This document shows, in pieces, positions 10,867-20,842 of a stretch of DNA of 64,000 bases. Position 1 is the stretch's first letter, and every line of letters begins with the position of its first letter. This DNA comes from Haliclona indistincta. Taxonomy: Eukaryota > Porifera > Demospongiae > Haplosclerida > Chalinidae. A model generated the notes under the pieces. That model did no database searches. It saw nothing but the letters and a program-made list of their open reading frames with translations, and was not told the origin of the DNA. The translations under genes were made by a program, and so were the position numbers. The stretch spans positions 2,427,410-2,491,409 of the forward strand of contig OZ024791.1 of assembly GCA_964017065.1 (NCBI GenBank), in the 5' to 3' direction.

Positions 10867-11668
10867 AAAGTAAAAAAGTTTTAATAAAAAAACTAAAAAG
10901 TGTAGGGATGACGCTTGCAAAAGTAAAGGAACAAGATGGGATGATGCTTGCAAAAGTAAAGGAACAAGATGGCATGATGCTTGAAAAAGTAAAGGAACAA
11001 GATGGGATGATGCTTGCAAAAGTAAAGGAACAAGATGGGATGACCCTTGCAAAAGTAAAGGAACAAGATGGGATGATGCTTGCAAAAGTGAAGTATGTAA
11101 AAGTCCCAAGTATCCCTACATCAGCGGCTTGCTGCGATGGCGTGTAACTGACAAATGCGGAATCCTCTTCCTATACCTTTTACAACCGTCAATTACTTAA
11201 TCGGACTGTGTGACAGTGTCTTCCAAACCACAGATACCTGAGTTATTCACAACTGTCAACTACTTCATCGGACTGCGTCCTCCAAACACAGATACCTCTA
11301 GTTGTTTACAACCGTCAATTACTTCATCGGACTGCGTCCTCCAAACACAGATACCTCTAGTTGTTTACAACCGTCAATTACTTCATCGGACTGCGTCCTC
11401 CTTCAAGCCGCTGATGTAGGGATACTTGGGACTTTTACATACTTCACTTTTGCAAGCATCATCCCATCTTGTTCCTTTACTTTTGCAAGGGTCATCCCAT
11501 CTTGTTCCTTTACTTTTGCAAGCATCATCCCATCTTGTTCCTTTACTTTTTCAAGCATCATGCCATCTTGTTCCTTTACTTTTGCAAGCATCATCCCATC
11601 TTGTTCCTTTACTTTTGCAAGCGTCATCCCTACACTTTTTAGTTTTTTTATTAAAACTTTTTTACTTT
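10867..11668. repeat. Foldback element: 265-bp inverted arms with 33-bp minisatellite, immediately 5' of the receptor gene
   Basis: The left arm (10867-11131) and right arm (11404-11668) are inverted copies of equal length, aligned without indels as far as read. Each arm contains about five 33-bp tandem units (core AAAGTAAAGGAACAAGATGG), which also read as an open 11-residue repeat (MMLAKVKEQDG), so both arms give long but probably spurious ORFs. The 272-bp spacer has its own tandem repeats of about 58 bp (core TTACTTCATCGGACTGCGTC, roughly four copies). The outer left end is 29 bp from the receptor start codon. No TIR-type target duplication was recognised. Confidence 0.85.
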
Positions 11669-13072
11669 ACTTGTTTCTGTTACTTTTTTTATCACTATCA
11701 GTTTGAACTTATTAGCTGTATTCTAGCTATGCTAGCTCTTATTTCATTTTTACAACTCTGTGAGCAGCAGATACTAGTCTAGTACGTAGATCAGAAGGTT
11801 AATAGCCTCTAGACAGAGAGTCAAGGAACATGGAATGTTATTATCGGCAATCACAAGAATAATGAAAAGGTTTAAATTAGTTAGAGAGGTTGAGAGTATG
11901 AGTTGACAACATGATATTTCTTAGCACTGTGATGGATGAAGAAAGACTAACACTAACAACTCAGTGTATGATGCCATGGCTAGTCCGTAGACTAGTCCCA
12001 GGCTTGCATGTTGATGTTGATATCACGATCACAGAGGCTTCTAGCTTGTTACAATGTCCAGTTGTCAACAGCACAGGGTCCTATGGGTATAGCCTACGCC
12101 GGGTAGTGTAAGAAACTAGTAGCCTATGCCCCAGGCAGAGATCGGGTAGCCACCGTCGTCCGGTTCGCGCCTGCCGTGGGTCATGATGTCAGCATAGACA
12201 GATCAGTGCTACCCAGGGTACAGTATACTGCTTGTTCATACCTCTAGGCTCTACCTTGCGCGCTGAAGCGCCCAGAGCACGACAACCGAGTTCAGTTTCA
12301 AGACTGATGTGGGCGGAGTCAATGATCAGCAGCGACAAGAGGGTTAATTAATGGAATCGCTCTAACTGTCCAAAACGGTCCAAAACCCATGTTTTTCAAG
12401 GATTATTCGTTTCTTGTAGTGTTTGATGCCTATCTAAGAAGTAAGTGCACTACCCCAGATGCATACACATGCGATGGTGCAGGTTTGGTAGTGATTCGTT
12501 CACTCAGGACAGCGCTAGGCTTACTGAAAGAAGAAGAAGAATAAGAAGAAGAAGAAAGAAGATGAACAATTCGCGTGGGCGGCGATTTTAGTTTACCACT
12601 TTAGAAACGTCTGCCAGCTTCGCCAAAGATATTTTCTTGCTCAGAACAATCGTCTGATCAATCCTAGATGTCTGGAATCTCGAGAAACGCTAAAACAGCG
12701 AAGATCTGCAACGGCTCTCTGAGAGTCGCCATCTTGATTTTCGTCGTCAAGCAAGCAGTCCCGGCGACTTTCATAGACTTCCTGCAAGCGCTCGCACTTC
12801 AGATTCCCTCATAGATAGTTAAAATGCAGTAGAAATGTATAACAGTAGAGATGTGCGAAAACTCATTTTCACACTTGAGTAGCCGCCATCTTAGTTCGAG
12901 GTCATCCCTACATATCATTGCCGATCGGCAATGATAATTATGTAGCTTTTTGTTTTGTTGTAGCGGTGTTTGATGCGCCAGGCAGCAACACAACCGTAGT
13001 CTAAACAATTTGTGCGCGTATGAACCAGTACAGAAAACAGAACTCCAAATACGTACGCATTGGAAACCACCG
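11669..13072. other. Intergenic region without recognised genes
   Basis: No ORF with family resemblance or coding-type splice structure was recognised. A short (AAG)n-like tract lies near 12527-12565. The short ORF at 11911-12111 (66 codons) resembles nothing known to me. GC-rich patches near 12120-12320 look like repeat remnants. Confidence 0.5.
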
Positions 13073-13224
13073 TGAACCATAATACTAATGAATGTAAAAC
13101 ATTAACCCTTTAAGGTAGATGGGCGTAGCTAACTCCGGACGAACTTTATAAAGTTCGTCCGGAGTTAGCTACGCCCATCTACCTTAAAGGGTTAATGTTT
13201 TACATTCATTAGTATTATGGTTCA
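13073..13224. repeat. 152-bp perfect palindrome
   Basis: Bases 13073-13148 are the exact reverse complement of 13149-13224: 76-bp arms, no spacer, no mismatch on reading. The centre is ACTTTATAAAGT. The arms contain ACTCCGGACGAAC and GGTAGATGGGCGTAGCTA; related pieces occur again at 13727-13764 (CCGTCCGGAGTTACGCCC), suggesting a repeat-family end. A spacer-free perfect palindrome is expected to form cruciforms and is usually unstable, so it is either very young or an assembly fold-over. Confidence 0.9.
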
Positions 13225-13836
13225 TGTAAACGGTAGGTCGGTGTTCAGTTGTAGAAGCCGGTATCACCATCAGATCTGTAGCATTTTCTAGTACGCTACT
13301 GTGCTACAAATACCGAAGATGATAGTAAACGAAAACATCCACTGACTGTTTGTACGGCGTGAAACTCGCTCCCCACTGAAAACTGGCCATGTTGCTAACT
13401 ACGGACACACCCCTTACGATGAAATATCACTGAGAAGAATACAAGATACTGCAAAGCATGTTTTAGTATTTATCTCCATAAAGAAAACAAACTTGCATTT
13501 TGCACTTCGAACACTGCAAAAAAATTATTGACGGCTACGAAAGTTTTTAGCACAATTTTTCGAAGATCTGCGAGTGGTGAGTACCTGCTAGTGAACGCAA
13601 ATTCAATGTCTGTAAGTTTAGTTTTGTTCATTGCTAAGGTGCGCCTTGGATTGCTTATAGCGCAAGTTTGGAAGCATAAGCTTGCTCGTAGTGAAAGTTG
13701 CGAATATTAACCTATTGCGCGTCCGGAGTTACACCCCGTCCGGAGTTACGCCCATCTACCTTAATTACTAAATTATCTTGCTGAAATTTTAACCTCGTAA
13801 ATGCTGACCACTTCTCTCGTGAATATCTTCTTCTTC
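13225..13836. other. Non-coding repeat-flanking stretch
   Basis: No gene recognised. It contains a second, diverged copy of the palindrome motif near 13727-13764 and a 60-codon ORF (13528-13710) with no visible family features. Confidence 0.4.
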
Positions 13837-14109
13837 TTAGTTTTTGTTGCCTCCTCGAATGAGAAGAGTACCACCGTCTGGTGGGGAAAGAAGAGATTGT
13901 AACTGTTTAGCTCGGTAGCTGTACAAATCTGCCACGAATCGGAGAATCAGTTCTTGATCTTCAAACCATTCTACTCCGATCACGTGATTGATTACTAGTG
14001 CAGAAGTGGGAGGGGACGAATAAATTTTAGGAAACCACGTATCGCGAACAGTCTGTAATGCGGGACACTGGAACACGAAGTGCCTCAGATCTTCTGAAGA
14101 GTCAGTAGA
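13837..14109 (-). pseudogene. LINE-type reverse transcriptase C-terminal relic, distal part
   Basis: On the minus strand this encodes STDSSEDLRHFVFQCPAL followed by about 60 residues, matching the zinc-knuckle tail of non-LTR retrotransposon proteins (CxxC ... ED..HF...CP.L...R). The first CxxC cysteines are in the part beyond the 5.1-kb element: joining 19242 onward to 14116 across the 7-bp target duplication gives CLLCSTDSSEDLRHF in one frame. The 5.1-kb element therefore split this older relic. Confidence 0.7.
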
Positions 14110-14116
14110 GCATAGA

Positions 14117-14588
14117 TAGGGTCCGCAATGAAAAAAACCGACTTCCATGAATTCAGCAGGCACTTGTCTCAGTTGTCTGGTACATTGACCCGAACAAAAA
14201 GCGCGCAAAGACAAAGACGCGAACTCTTTCGTTTTTGCAGAAAAAAATAAATAAATAATTTTTGCGTGGGCGTGACCGCAATAATTGGAATTAATATTCA
14301 TTTCTGGTTTCTTTTCGAATCACAATTGCGCGCGAAGGTGCTTTTCTTCTAGTACAGCCACACAGCTTTACCTGTGTTCAGCAATCCGCTCTCTTTGTGC
14401 TTTCCAAGTGTCCAGCTACTGTGATTTGTGCAAGCTATCTGAACCGTGGTGAGTGTTTTCGTCTTCTACTGTCGTGGTGGTTAAAGCTGTAGCAACCCTA
14501 TGTTGACAGAATTGTAGCTTAGGTACCAATACATGTTCACATAAAAATTTATCAAGTTTACACACTTCCTTCCATCTGGGCAAAAAAA
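14117..14588. repeat. Left terminal inverted repeat of the 5.1-kb element
   Basis: 472 bp. Reverse complement of 18764-19234 with only scattered differences, including a longer A-run near 14131. It ends internally at a run of seven A before the arms diverge. Confidence 0.88.
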
Positions 14589-14778
14589 GTTACACTGATT
14601 TTATATTAATTTTCTATTTAAAGCCACTACAATTACTCTATTTTATAGTTTTCATAATAATTTATTATTGATTTTGAACTTGAAATTACAGCATGAATGC
14701 AGATCACATTATTGAATCAATTCAAATAACTGGCATGACTAAATAAGTTGGAATCACAAGAGACAGAGTACTGATGCA

Positions 14779-17700
14779 TCACATCAAGACTACATCACCT
14801 TCTCGCAAGTCTATTGTCAAATCAAAACATTGCAACTCTTTCTCGCCCTCATACTGTACAATATGGTGTTTCTCTTGCTCATCATATTCAAGAACAAATC
14901 CAGTGTACCAAGCAGTCTCATTTGGGATATCCTGAGTACAAAACCTGTGATGTATTTTTTTCCCAACTATGTAAGATGGATCATGTTCTGCAAGACGGAT
15001 ATCATGCGTAGTGACTTCAGAACATTTTTGACTGAGATAGGTAGTAAATTCTTCAATAATTTTATGAACTGGACGTTGTTTTCCTTTGCTTGAAAATGTG
15101 ATTGCTATTTTTTCTTCAAAGAGTGTTTTTCTTAGTTTAATTTGCTCTTTTATGATTTTAAGTTTGCCAGCTGTCTTTTTCTTTTCATTGATTGGCTTTC
15201 TGTCGATCATACCTAAAGTTTCTATCAGTTCTGAAACAGATGTAATTTGATGAATTTTTGCCATGTTGACTTTTTCTTCCCTTTTTTCTTTTCTGCAACC
15301 TCTCTTTTTTCTATCACACCCCTGATATTCTCTAATCTTTTATCCTTAATCTGTTGCTCATTTTCTTTTCTTTCTAACACTAACTTTCGCTTTTCTGTTT
15401 GGGCATAACTAACTATTTTATCTTGTTGCTCTGATGATAATTCGTCTAGCCATGACATTGTGTGGTTTCTCTTAAGCTGTACCAGGGTGGAAACAGTTGA
15501 TTGTTTCATATTTGGTATGTGACTAGTGATCCAATCATTAAGGCCAAGGATAGATTCACAAATGTCATTAGTGGGTGTGAGTGTGCTGAGTACCTTTTTA
15601 ACGTCTTCATCAACTGGGTTCCAGTATAATCCTCCAGGTAACTGTGTGGATGCGTAAGATTGAAGTTTCTCTTTCATCTCCTGTGCTCCTTGGACTAACA
15701 TCGGAAATAAAATTTCACGCTCTGTTTCACTTATGTTAAAAAGTGACTCTTGTGTCATTAAGCAGCTGCTGTGGTTCCTGTGGTTTAGTGGTGTATCTCC
15801 ATAAATACGTTCTTCTGATGCAAATACTTGTGTTGAAATGTCAGAAGCAATTTCTGGTTGATTTTGAAGAGTTTCCAAAAATTCTTGTAGCTCCAAATAG
15901 TGTGTACCCATGTCAAGCACAGACTTTTTCAAGTCGTTAGACTTTGCTAAAGCCATTAAGTCAGCATAAATATGGTAAAACATTAAAGCATCTGCTCTCA
16001 ACCACATAAGTTCCATAGAGTCCTGCAGCTTGCTGTACACTTCTTTTTCTAACTGATTGCCTTGATTTTTACCAGTTTTTTGAAGGTATTCAATAGCTGC
16101 TTTTCTTAAGAAGAGTACCTTTCCGGCATTGTGTGCCGTTACAAAGTATCTACTACCTACTTGCCTTTCTAAAGCAACTTTAAGACAATGTCTGTAGTAA
16201 AGCTGGTCAAAATCATTCATTGTTACATTTTGTGCCTGAACATGTAAGAAATCCGGGAAGTTCAACACTCCAGCTCCATATTCTGGGGTGCCGTGTTTAC
16301 CAAACAACTTATAGAATTGGTGCACTAATGCATCAACTGGGTAACGAGATCTCCCAGTGTCTGCAGCTTCTTCAGCTTGTGTTGAGGCATTTTTAACCCC
16401 TTGCAAAAATGCTACACGGAGGTTGACACCAAGATGCATTGCACAAAAGTTTTTTACTAATTCTTTGCTTTCAGAAAATTGTGGTGGACCGAATCTTTCT
16501 TCGTCTCTCTCTTTTAGCAGTTCGATCAAGCTATTTAGTTTTTTTTGCGTCGCGGCTGAGTCAGAAGATGAAGATGATACAAGGGTCCAATTAATGGAAT
16601 CAGCATTAGGTAGTTTTAACTTTTGAGCTGTGTTTCTAAGCTTTGCTAGTTCCGTGTCTATATCTTCAATAATAGTTTTAGCACTACCATCTGGTAAATC
16701 ATTTACAGACAAAGTTGTACCTGAAAGTATTGCAGCACCAAGTTTTCTCTGATTTAGTGTCGTCCCATCTGAATTTAAACTTAACGTACCAGTTTCAGCC
16801 AGTTTACAAACATGTGCTGCTTTGTGAGCCATACTGATAGTTTCTAGCTCATCTGAACGCATATATCCAGCACATCTTTCACGTGGTAGATGTAATTGTG
16901 ATAGATCAGCTTCGGGGACCAAGTAATGTAGGACAGATTGAATTGTTCGCGATATTTTAGCGGGCGGTGTTTGATCAGCTAATAATTTGTAATACAACTT
17001 TCTCATTGCAGAAGAGTAGTGCTTCCCAGACTTGGTCTGGGAACAAAAATGCACCAACTGATCTTTTCCGGTGGTAGCTACAAACATTGGCGATTGATCT
17101 TTAAACTCACTTAGTTCTGCTTGCAAATTCATGATCGTTTCTTTTGAGACCCCTGCAAAATGCTCAATTGCTGCATTGCTGTAATTGCCTCGCCTTCTGC
17201 CACTTGAATAGTCTGTTTTGCTTTACTCAGGTTTTGTTCTGTTCTTGCACACTTTTTACTAATATCTTCAAGAACTAATCTGGTCTTAAACAATTCATGC
17301 TTAAGTTGGCATATTGTGTCTGCTTGACTTTTACACTGCTGATCTGTAAATGTTGATTCCTGAACACATACGCCACTTGGCTCATGATCAACTTTCAAGC
17401 TGGGTGGCATTGAAGGCTTGCTCTCTCTCTGGGTAAGAACACCATAACTCATTTGCGATGTAGGAAGGTCTGCTTTTTTCACTTTATAGTCAATAAAATT
17501 AAAAGCATTGTCTGGACGAAACATTTTGCTGCGGAGAGAGGGATCAATTGCATTGTAGAATTTTCCGATTGCAGTCTTGTTTGCATCCCTTGTTTCTGGA
17601 CATTTTTTTAGGTAATCGTGTAGTTCAATGTAAAAGTTTAGTGTGGGTGGCTTGCAAAGACTCCAACTTAAGTAAGTTGCATTCGGATTCTGCGCTTGAT

Positions 17701-18528
17701 GGTATACGGTTGAAACCATTTCTTCACTAAGGCCATACTGGTGTAGATACTCAGGAAATTGAAGCTGAACTGCAGCTATACAATTAAGATAATAAAAACT
17801 ATTAATTTTATATGTACGTGTTTTGATGTCAAACACTTTGCAAAGGTATTGTCAGGCATGCATAACTGCATTAAAATTATTCTTGATAAATAAGTTAAAC
17901 GTGGACTTTTTGAGCTAGTAGCTGCAGCATTAGAAACATAAGTTTTGTAAAAAGTTTCGATCTGTCGATCTGGAGATCTTCATCACGAGCTCTATGATAT
18001 CATTAAAATTATTGTATATATGCATTTGACATGCAGAGTGCACTAAATACACAGGCTGGTGCATTAATCAGTTATTATATCATACCTGTCTTGTTTCTGA
18101 TTTTAGGCATCCAGGTCCTGTTGCAGTATGAACGCAAAGGAGAGCCAACTAATTTGCTTGCACCTAAAGTAGATGGAGTAGTGGGTGCAGCAATACGGCG
18201 TACAGTATCGAGAAATCGGTCAGCTCGACCAATCTGAATACTTGGATATACTGTTTTGAAGTCTTCTACAAGAATTTCACTGAGACAGCTGGAATTAGAA
18301 GGGCTTGACTGGTATTTCTGTTCAGTTGCAGATAGAAGATCTATGAGTTCTCCATATGTAGGGTGGTCTCGACCTATAAGTGTCGTGTATAATAATTATG
18401 TTGCTGATATCAATATTATGTGTACCTTTACTGATAGGACCTGGATTTAGTTGAATATCTCCTGATTGTGTTAGAACTAGCATCGCAGACAGTGTCACAA
18501 TTAGTAGAAGAAGAGGTCCACCTTGCAT
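14779..18528 (-). CDS. Transposase-like protein with 2A-like leader and Tudor-like tail (two apparent frameshifts)
   Basis: Exon 1 (18426-18528) starts MQGGPLLLLIVTLSAMLVLT, then QSGDIQLNPGP, a 2A-like motif (canonical DxExNPGP, here Q for E). Exon 2 (18086-18373) and exon 3 (from 17775) join in phase 1. Exon 3 continues through three overlapping reading frames: 17129-17775 (coiled-coil-rich), 15225-17132 (635 codons) and 14779-15264 (161 codons). The middle part has SDGTT, then SSSSDSAATQKKLN, then FCAMHLGVNLR. This spacing matches an uncharacterised transposase-like family, with the two Asp as candidate RNase-H-fold catalytic residues. The last part has VGKKIHHRF ... WYTGFVLEYDEQ ... VQYEGE, like Tudor/chromo-type barrels. 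Both frame changes are -1 and lie near homopolymers (G4 at 17150-17153, A6 at 15282-15287), so sequencing indels, decay or programmed frameshifting are all possible. Confidence 0.7.
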
Positions 18529-18763
18529 TTTCAGTACTAGTGCATGAGATCTCATACTGCAGGAACCGGTTTTGATGCGTATAAGTTGCATAAACAGCCC
18601 TATACGCACTCTCCACTCAATCAGAGAGATCATGACTATGCATACGTGTATACTAACTGTATACAAAGTCGAAATAACCTATATGAAAAATATTATTGTT
18701 ATCACTGTGGTGTCACTGATGTACTAGTCCATAATCATAAGATTGTGAATTCATGGATGTGAA

Positions 18764-19234
18764 TTTTTTTGCCCAGATGGAAGGAAGTATGTAAACTTGA
18801 TAAATTTTTATGTGAACATGTATTGGTACCTAAGCTACAATTCTGTCAACATAGGGTTGCTACAGCTTTAACCACCACGACAGTAGAAGACGAAAACACT
18901 CACCACGGTTCAGATAGCTTGCACAAATCACAGTAGCTGGACACTTGGAAAGCACAAAGAGAGCGGATTGCTGAACACAGGTAAAGCTGTGTGGCTGTAC
19001 TAGAAGAAAAGCACCTTCGCGCGCAATTGTGATTCGAAAAGAAACCAGAAATGAATATTAATTCCAATTATTGCGGTCACGCCCACGCAAAAATTATTTA
19101 TTTATTTTTTTCTGCAAAAACGAAAGAGTTCGCGTCTTTGCCTTTGCGCGCTTTTTGTTCGGGTCAATGTACCAGACAACTGAGACAAGTGCCTGCTGAA
19201 TTCATGGAAGTCGGTATTTTCATTGCGGACCCTA
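18764..19234. repeat. Right terminal inverted repeat of the 5.1-kb element
   Basis: 471 bp, inverted copy of 14117-14588. It ends with GCGGACCCTA followed by the GCATAGA target duplication. Confidence 0.88.
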
Positions 19235-19241
19235 GCATAGA

Positions 19242-19430
19242 AGACAAGAAGACGATCTAGGCGACTGGCCACGCGGAGTGTTAAAAACTGCAGTGTGAGA
19301 GGCGAGGGAAGTTGCGTGAAGGATATCTCGTGTGTCTTTTGTGCTACTGGTCTCAAATTTGCGTCCTTTTACGCCAGTGAGTAGCCGCAATTGCCCACAC
19401 TCAAGTCAGTCGATATGCCCCTCCCACTCC
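19242..19430 (-). pseudogene. LINE-type reverse transcriptase C-terminal relic, proximal part
   Basis: In the frame that joins to 14116, the minus strand reads ...LRLLTGVKGRKFETSSTK... then RSSSCLLC, the expected region just before the zinc knuckle of LINE proteins. An in-frame TGA occurs upstream (about 19410), so the relic was already decayed. Confidence 0.6.
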
Positions 19431-19922
19431 GAAAGTGAAGCCGATAAAGTGCAACGGCCTCGTCAAATTTTGCTCAAAGTTAGTACTTTGGGGCTGGATA
19501 CTGAAAAGTACACACAAATAGCAGTGGTTTTGGTGAGTGCAAATGTAGCCCAGATCATAGAGAATGTACAAAAATGTGTTTCCGAGCACCCTGAAGCCAT
19601 ACATAAAATGTCCAAATTTTCTTGGCAGCCATTTTGTTTTTCATAAAATGTTGTGAAATTTGCACTGAAGCCATAGAAATGCCAAAGCCAATACGTTTAG
19701 CGCAGGGGGCGCACTGAAAACCGGCCAATTTTTTCCGGTTATTTGTATTCTTCAATTTAGCTTAATTTCGGAATATTTTAACACTTTTTGATAAAGTTAT
19801 GGTGTCTGAAGTATGTATGTCGCCAAAAGGCGACAATATGGGTTAAAGGGTTAAGCGGGGCGAGCCTGAGCGAAGAATTGTTATTATGACTATAAATAGG
19901 TATTACTTAATGTAGGTAAGGA

Positions 19923-20043
19923 GTGCTCTACGTGATTTATGGCACGAGGGGTGTGGTCGAGTGGCTGATAAAGCACGAGGCGAAGCCGAGTGCTTTATCA
20001 GACACGAGACCACAGCCCGAGTGCCATAAATCACGTAGAGCAC
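19923..20043. repeat. 121-bp hairpin repeat
   Basis: GTGCTCTACGTGATTTATGG at 19923 is mirrored as its reverse complement ending at 20043. A second nested inverted pair (CTGATAAAGCAC / GTGCTTTATCAG) lies inside. Non-coding; resembles a foldback MITE. Confidence 0.7.
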
Positions 20044-20229
20044 GACTTACCTATATCAAGGGCGTATAGAGAAAGAGGGCATGCAACTGTCAATTACTCC
20101 CGTAGGATAGCGAAATATTTATTGTTACTAAAATTAGAAGTTACGCCTATCAATTACTGACGTAGAAAAAAGTAGGCGGTAACAAATGACGCATAATAAT
20201 TATAGTTCAGATCCATGATCCAGTCTACC

Positions 20230-20842
20230 TAGCCTCGTCCCCAGGCTCTCCACTTATCTGTACGGAGAGCCTGGTCGCTAATCTCACGTGAGCGCAGCGA
20301 AGATAATGAGCGTGGGCTTGGACATACCGCACACCCACGCCATTCGGTTGTTAGTCTCGTGCCGGAGCAGGTTTCGGTATCAGGTTACACACATCGCGGT
20401 ATCTTTACGACAAATACCAAATACATGCGTGTGCCGTGAATGACCAAGTCTCTTAGCGAAAGAATTTGGGAAGCTTTCTTCAATGAATCTATGAATGTTA
20501 AGTGCACTCAAGGACTTATGAGGAAATTCAGCCAGCATCTCTTCCTTGATTGAATCGAATTTCACACGTTTTGGGGCAGGCCCGTCAGTCGCTGCTTCTT
20601 GGTATCGACTCTTCAGCCACTTCGATTCGTCTGATTCCATCTCTGTACTGTGCCGTAGCTAGTTCCGGTCGTAATTAGGCGGAGTTAGCAAAATACGTGG
20701 GCATGCAGGGCTAGTATGCCCACGCGCACTAATTACCTGTCTACTCTCCGTAGACAGGTAAGGCGCATCACGTGAGATTAGCGACCAGGCTCCCTGTCGG
20801 AACAAAATAGTGCCGAGAGGGTGGAGCCTGGGGACGAGGCTA
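20230..20842. mobile_element. Nested TIR element, TAGCCTCG family, 9-bp TSD
   Basis: Ends TAGCCTCGTCCCCAGGCTC / GAGCCTGGGGACGAGGCTA, flanked by CAGTCTACC at 20221-20229 and 20843-20851. The 9-bp duplication fits Mutator-like insertion. It resembles the element at 53874-54026 (TAGTCTCG..., also a 9-bp TSD), and a lone end occurs near 47114. Confidence 0.8.
20380..20640 (-). CDS. 86-aa hypothetical protein carried by the nested element
   Basis: Small ORF, MESDESKWLKSRYQEAATDG at the start, with an Arg/Lys patch (APKRVKFDS) and a compact region FPHKSLSALNIHRFIEESFP ... RLGHSRHTHVFGI. That alternation of hydrophobic and basic residues suggests a small folded nucleic-acid-binding domain, but I do not recognise it. 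It sits wholly inside the 20230-20842 element. Whether it is expressed is unknown. Confidence 0.4.
   Translation of the reverse strand: MESDESKWLKSRYQEAATDGPAPKRVKFDSIKEEMLAEFPHKSLSALNIHRFIEESFPNSFAKRLGHSRHTHVFGICRKDTAMCVT

Larger units (their letters stand above)
14117..19234. mobile_element. 5.1-kb DNA transposon with ~471-bp terminal inverted repeats and 7-bp TSD
   Basis: The terminal inverted repeats are 14117-14588 and 18764-19234, near-identical, with outermost bases TAGGGTCCGC / GCGGACCCTA. The direct flank GCATAGA is at 14110-14116 and 19235-19241. It is inserted inside a LINE relic whose reading frame is restored when the element and one TSD copy are removed, which confirms the boundaries. 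It carries one minus-strand spliced gene (14779-18528). The TIR interior encodes an in-frame peptide (GHAHAKIIYLFFSAKTKEF), probably fortuitous. I could not assign it to a named superfamily; 7-bp TSDs occur in few of them. Confidence 0.85.

Noticed and set aside
10824..11782. ORFs encoding repeated MMLAKVKEQDG or the antisense Leu/Ser/His repeats
   Set aside because: They arise from a 33-bp tandem repeat (multiple of three), appear in both inverted arms and in several frames, and lack any domain or leader.
12799..13080. 93-codon minus-strand ORF next to the palindrome
   Set aside because: No recognisable features, no splice context, overlaps repeat-like sequence.
14117..14301. The 13837-14301 ORF as one continuous LINE protein
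   Set aside because: Its first half lies in the transposon TIR and its second half in the older LINE relic; the fusion is created by the insertion.
20056..20057. Treating 19923-20043 and 20057-21268 as one element
   Set aside because: Each has its own inverted ends and only the second has a clear target duplication.
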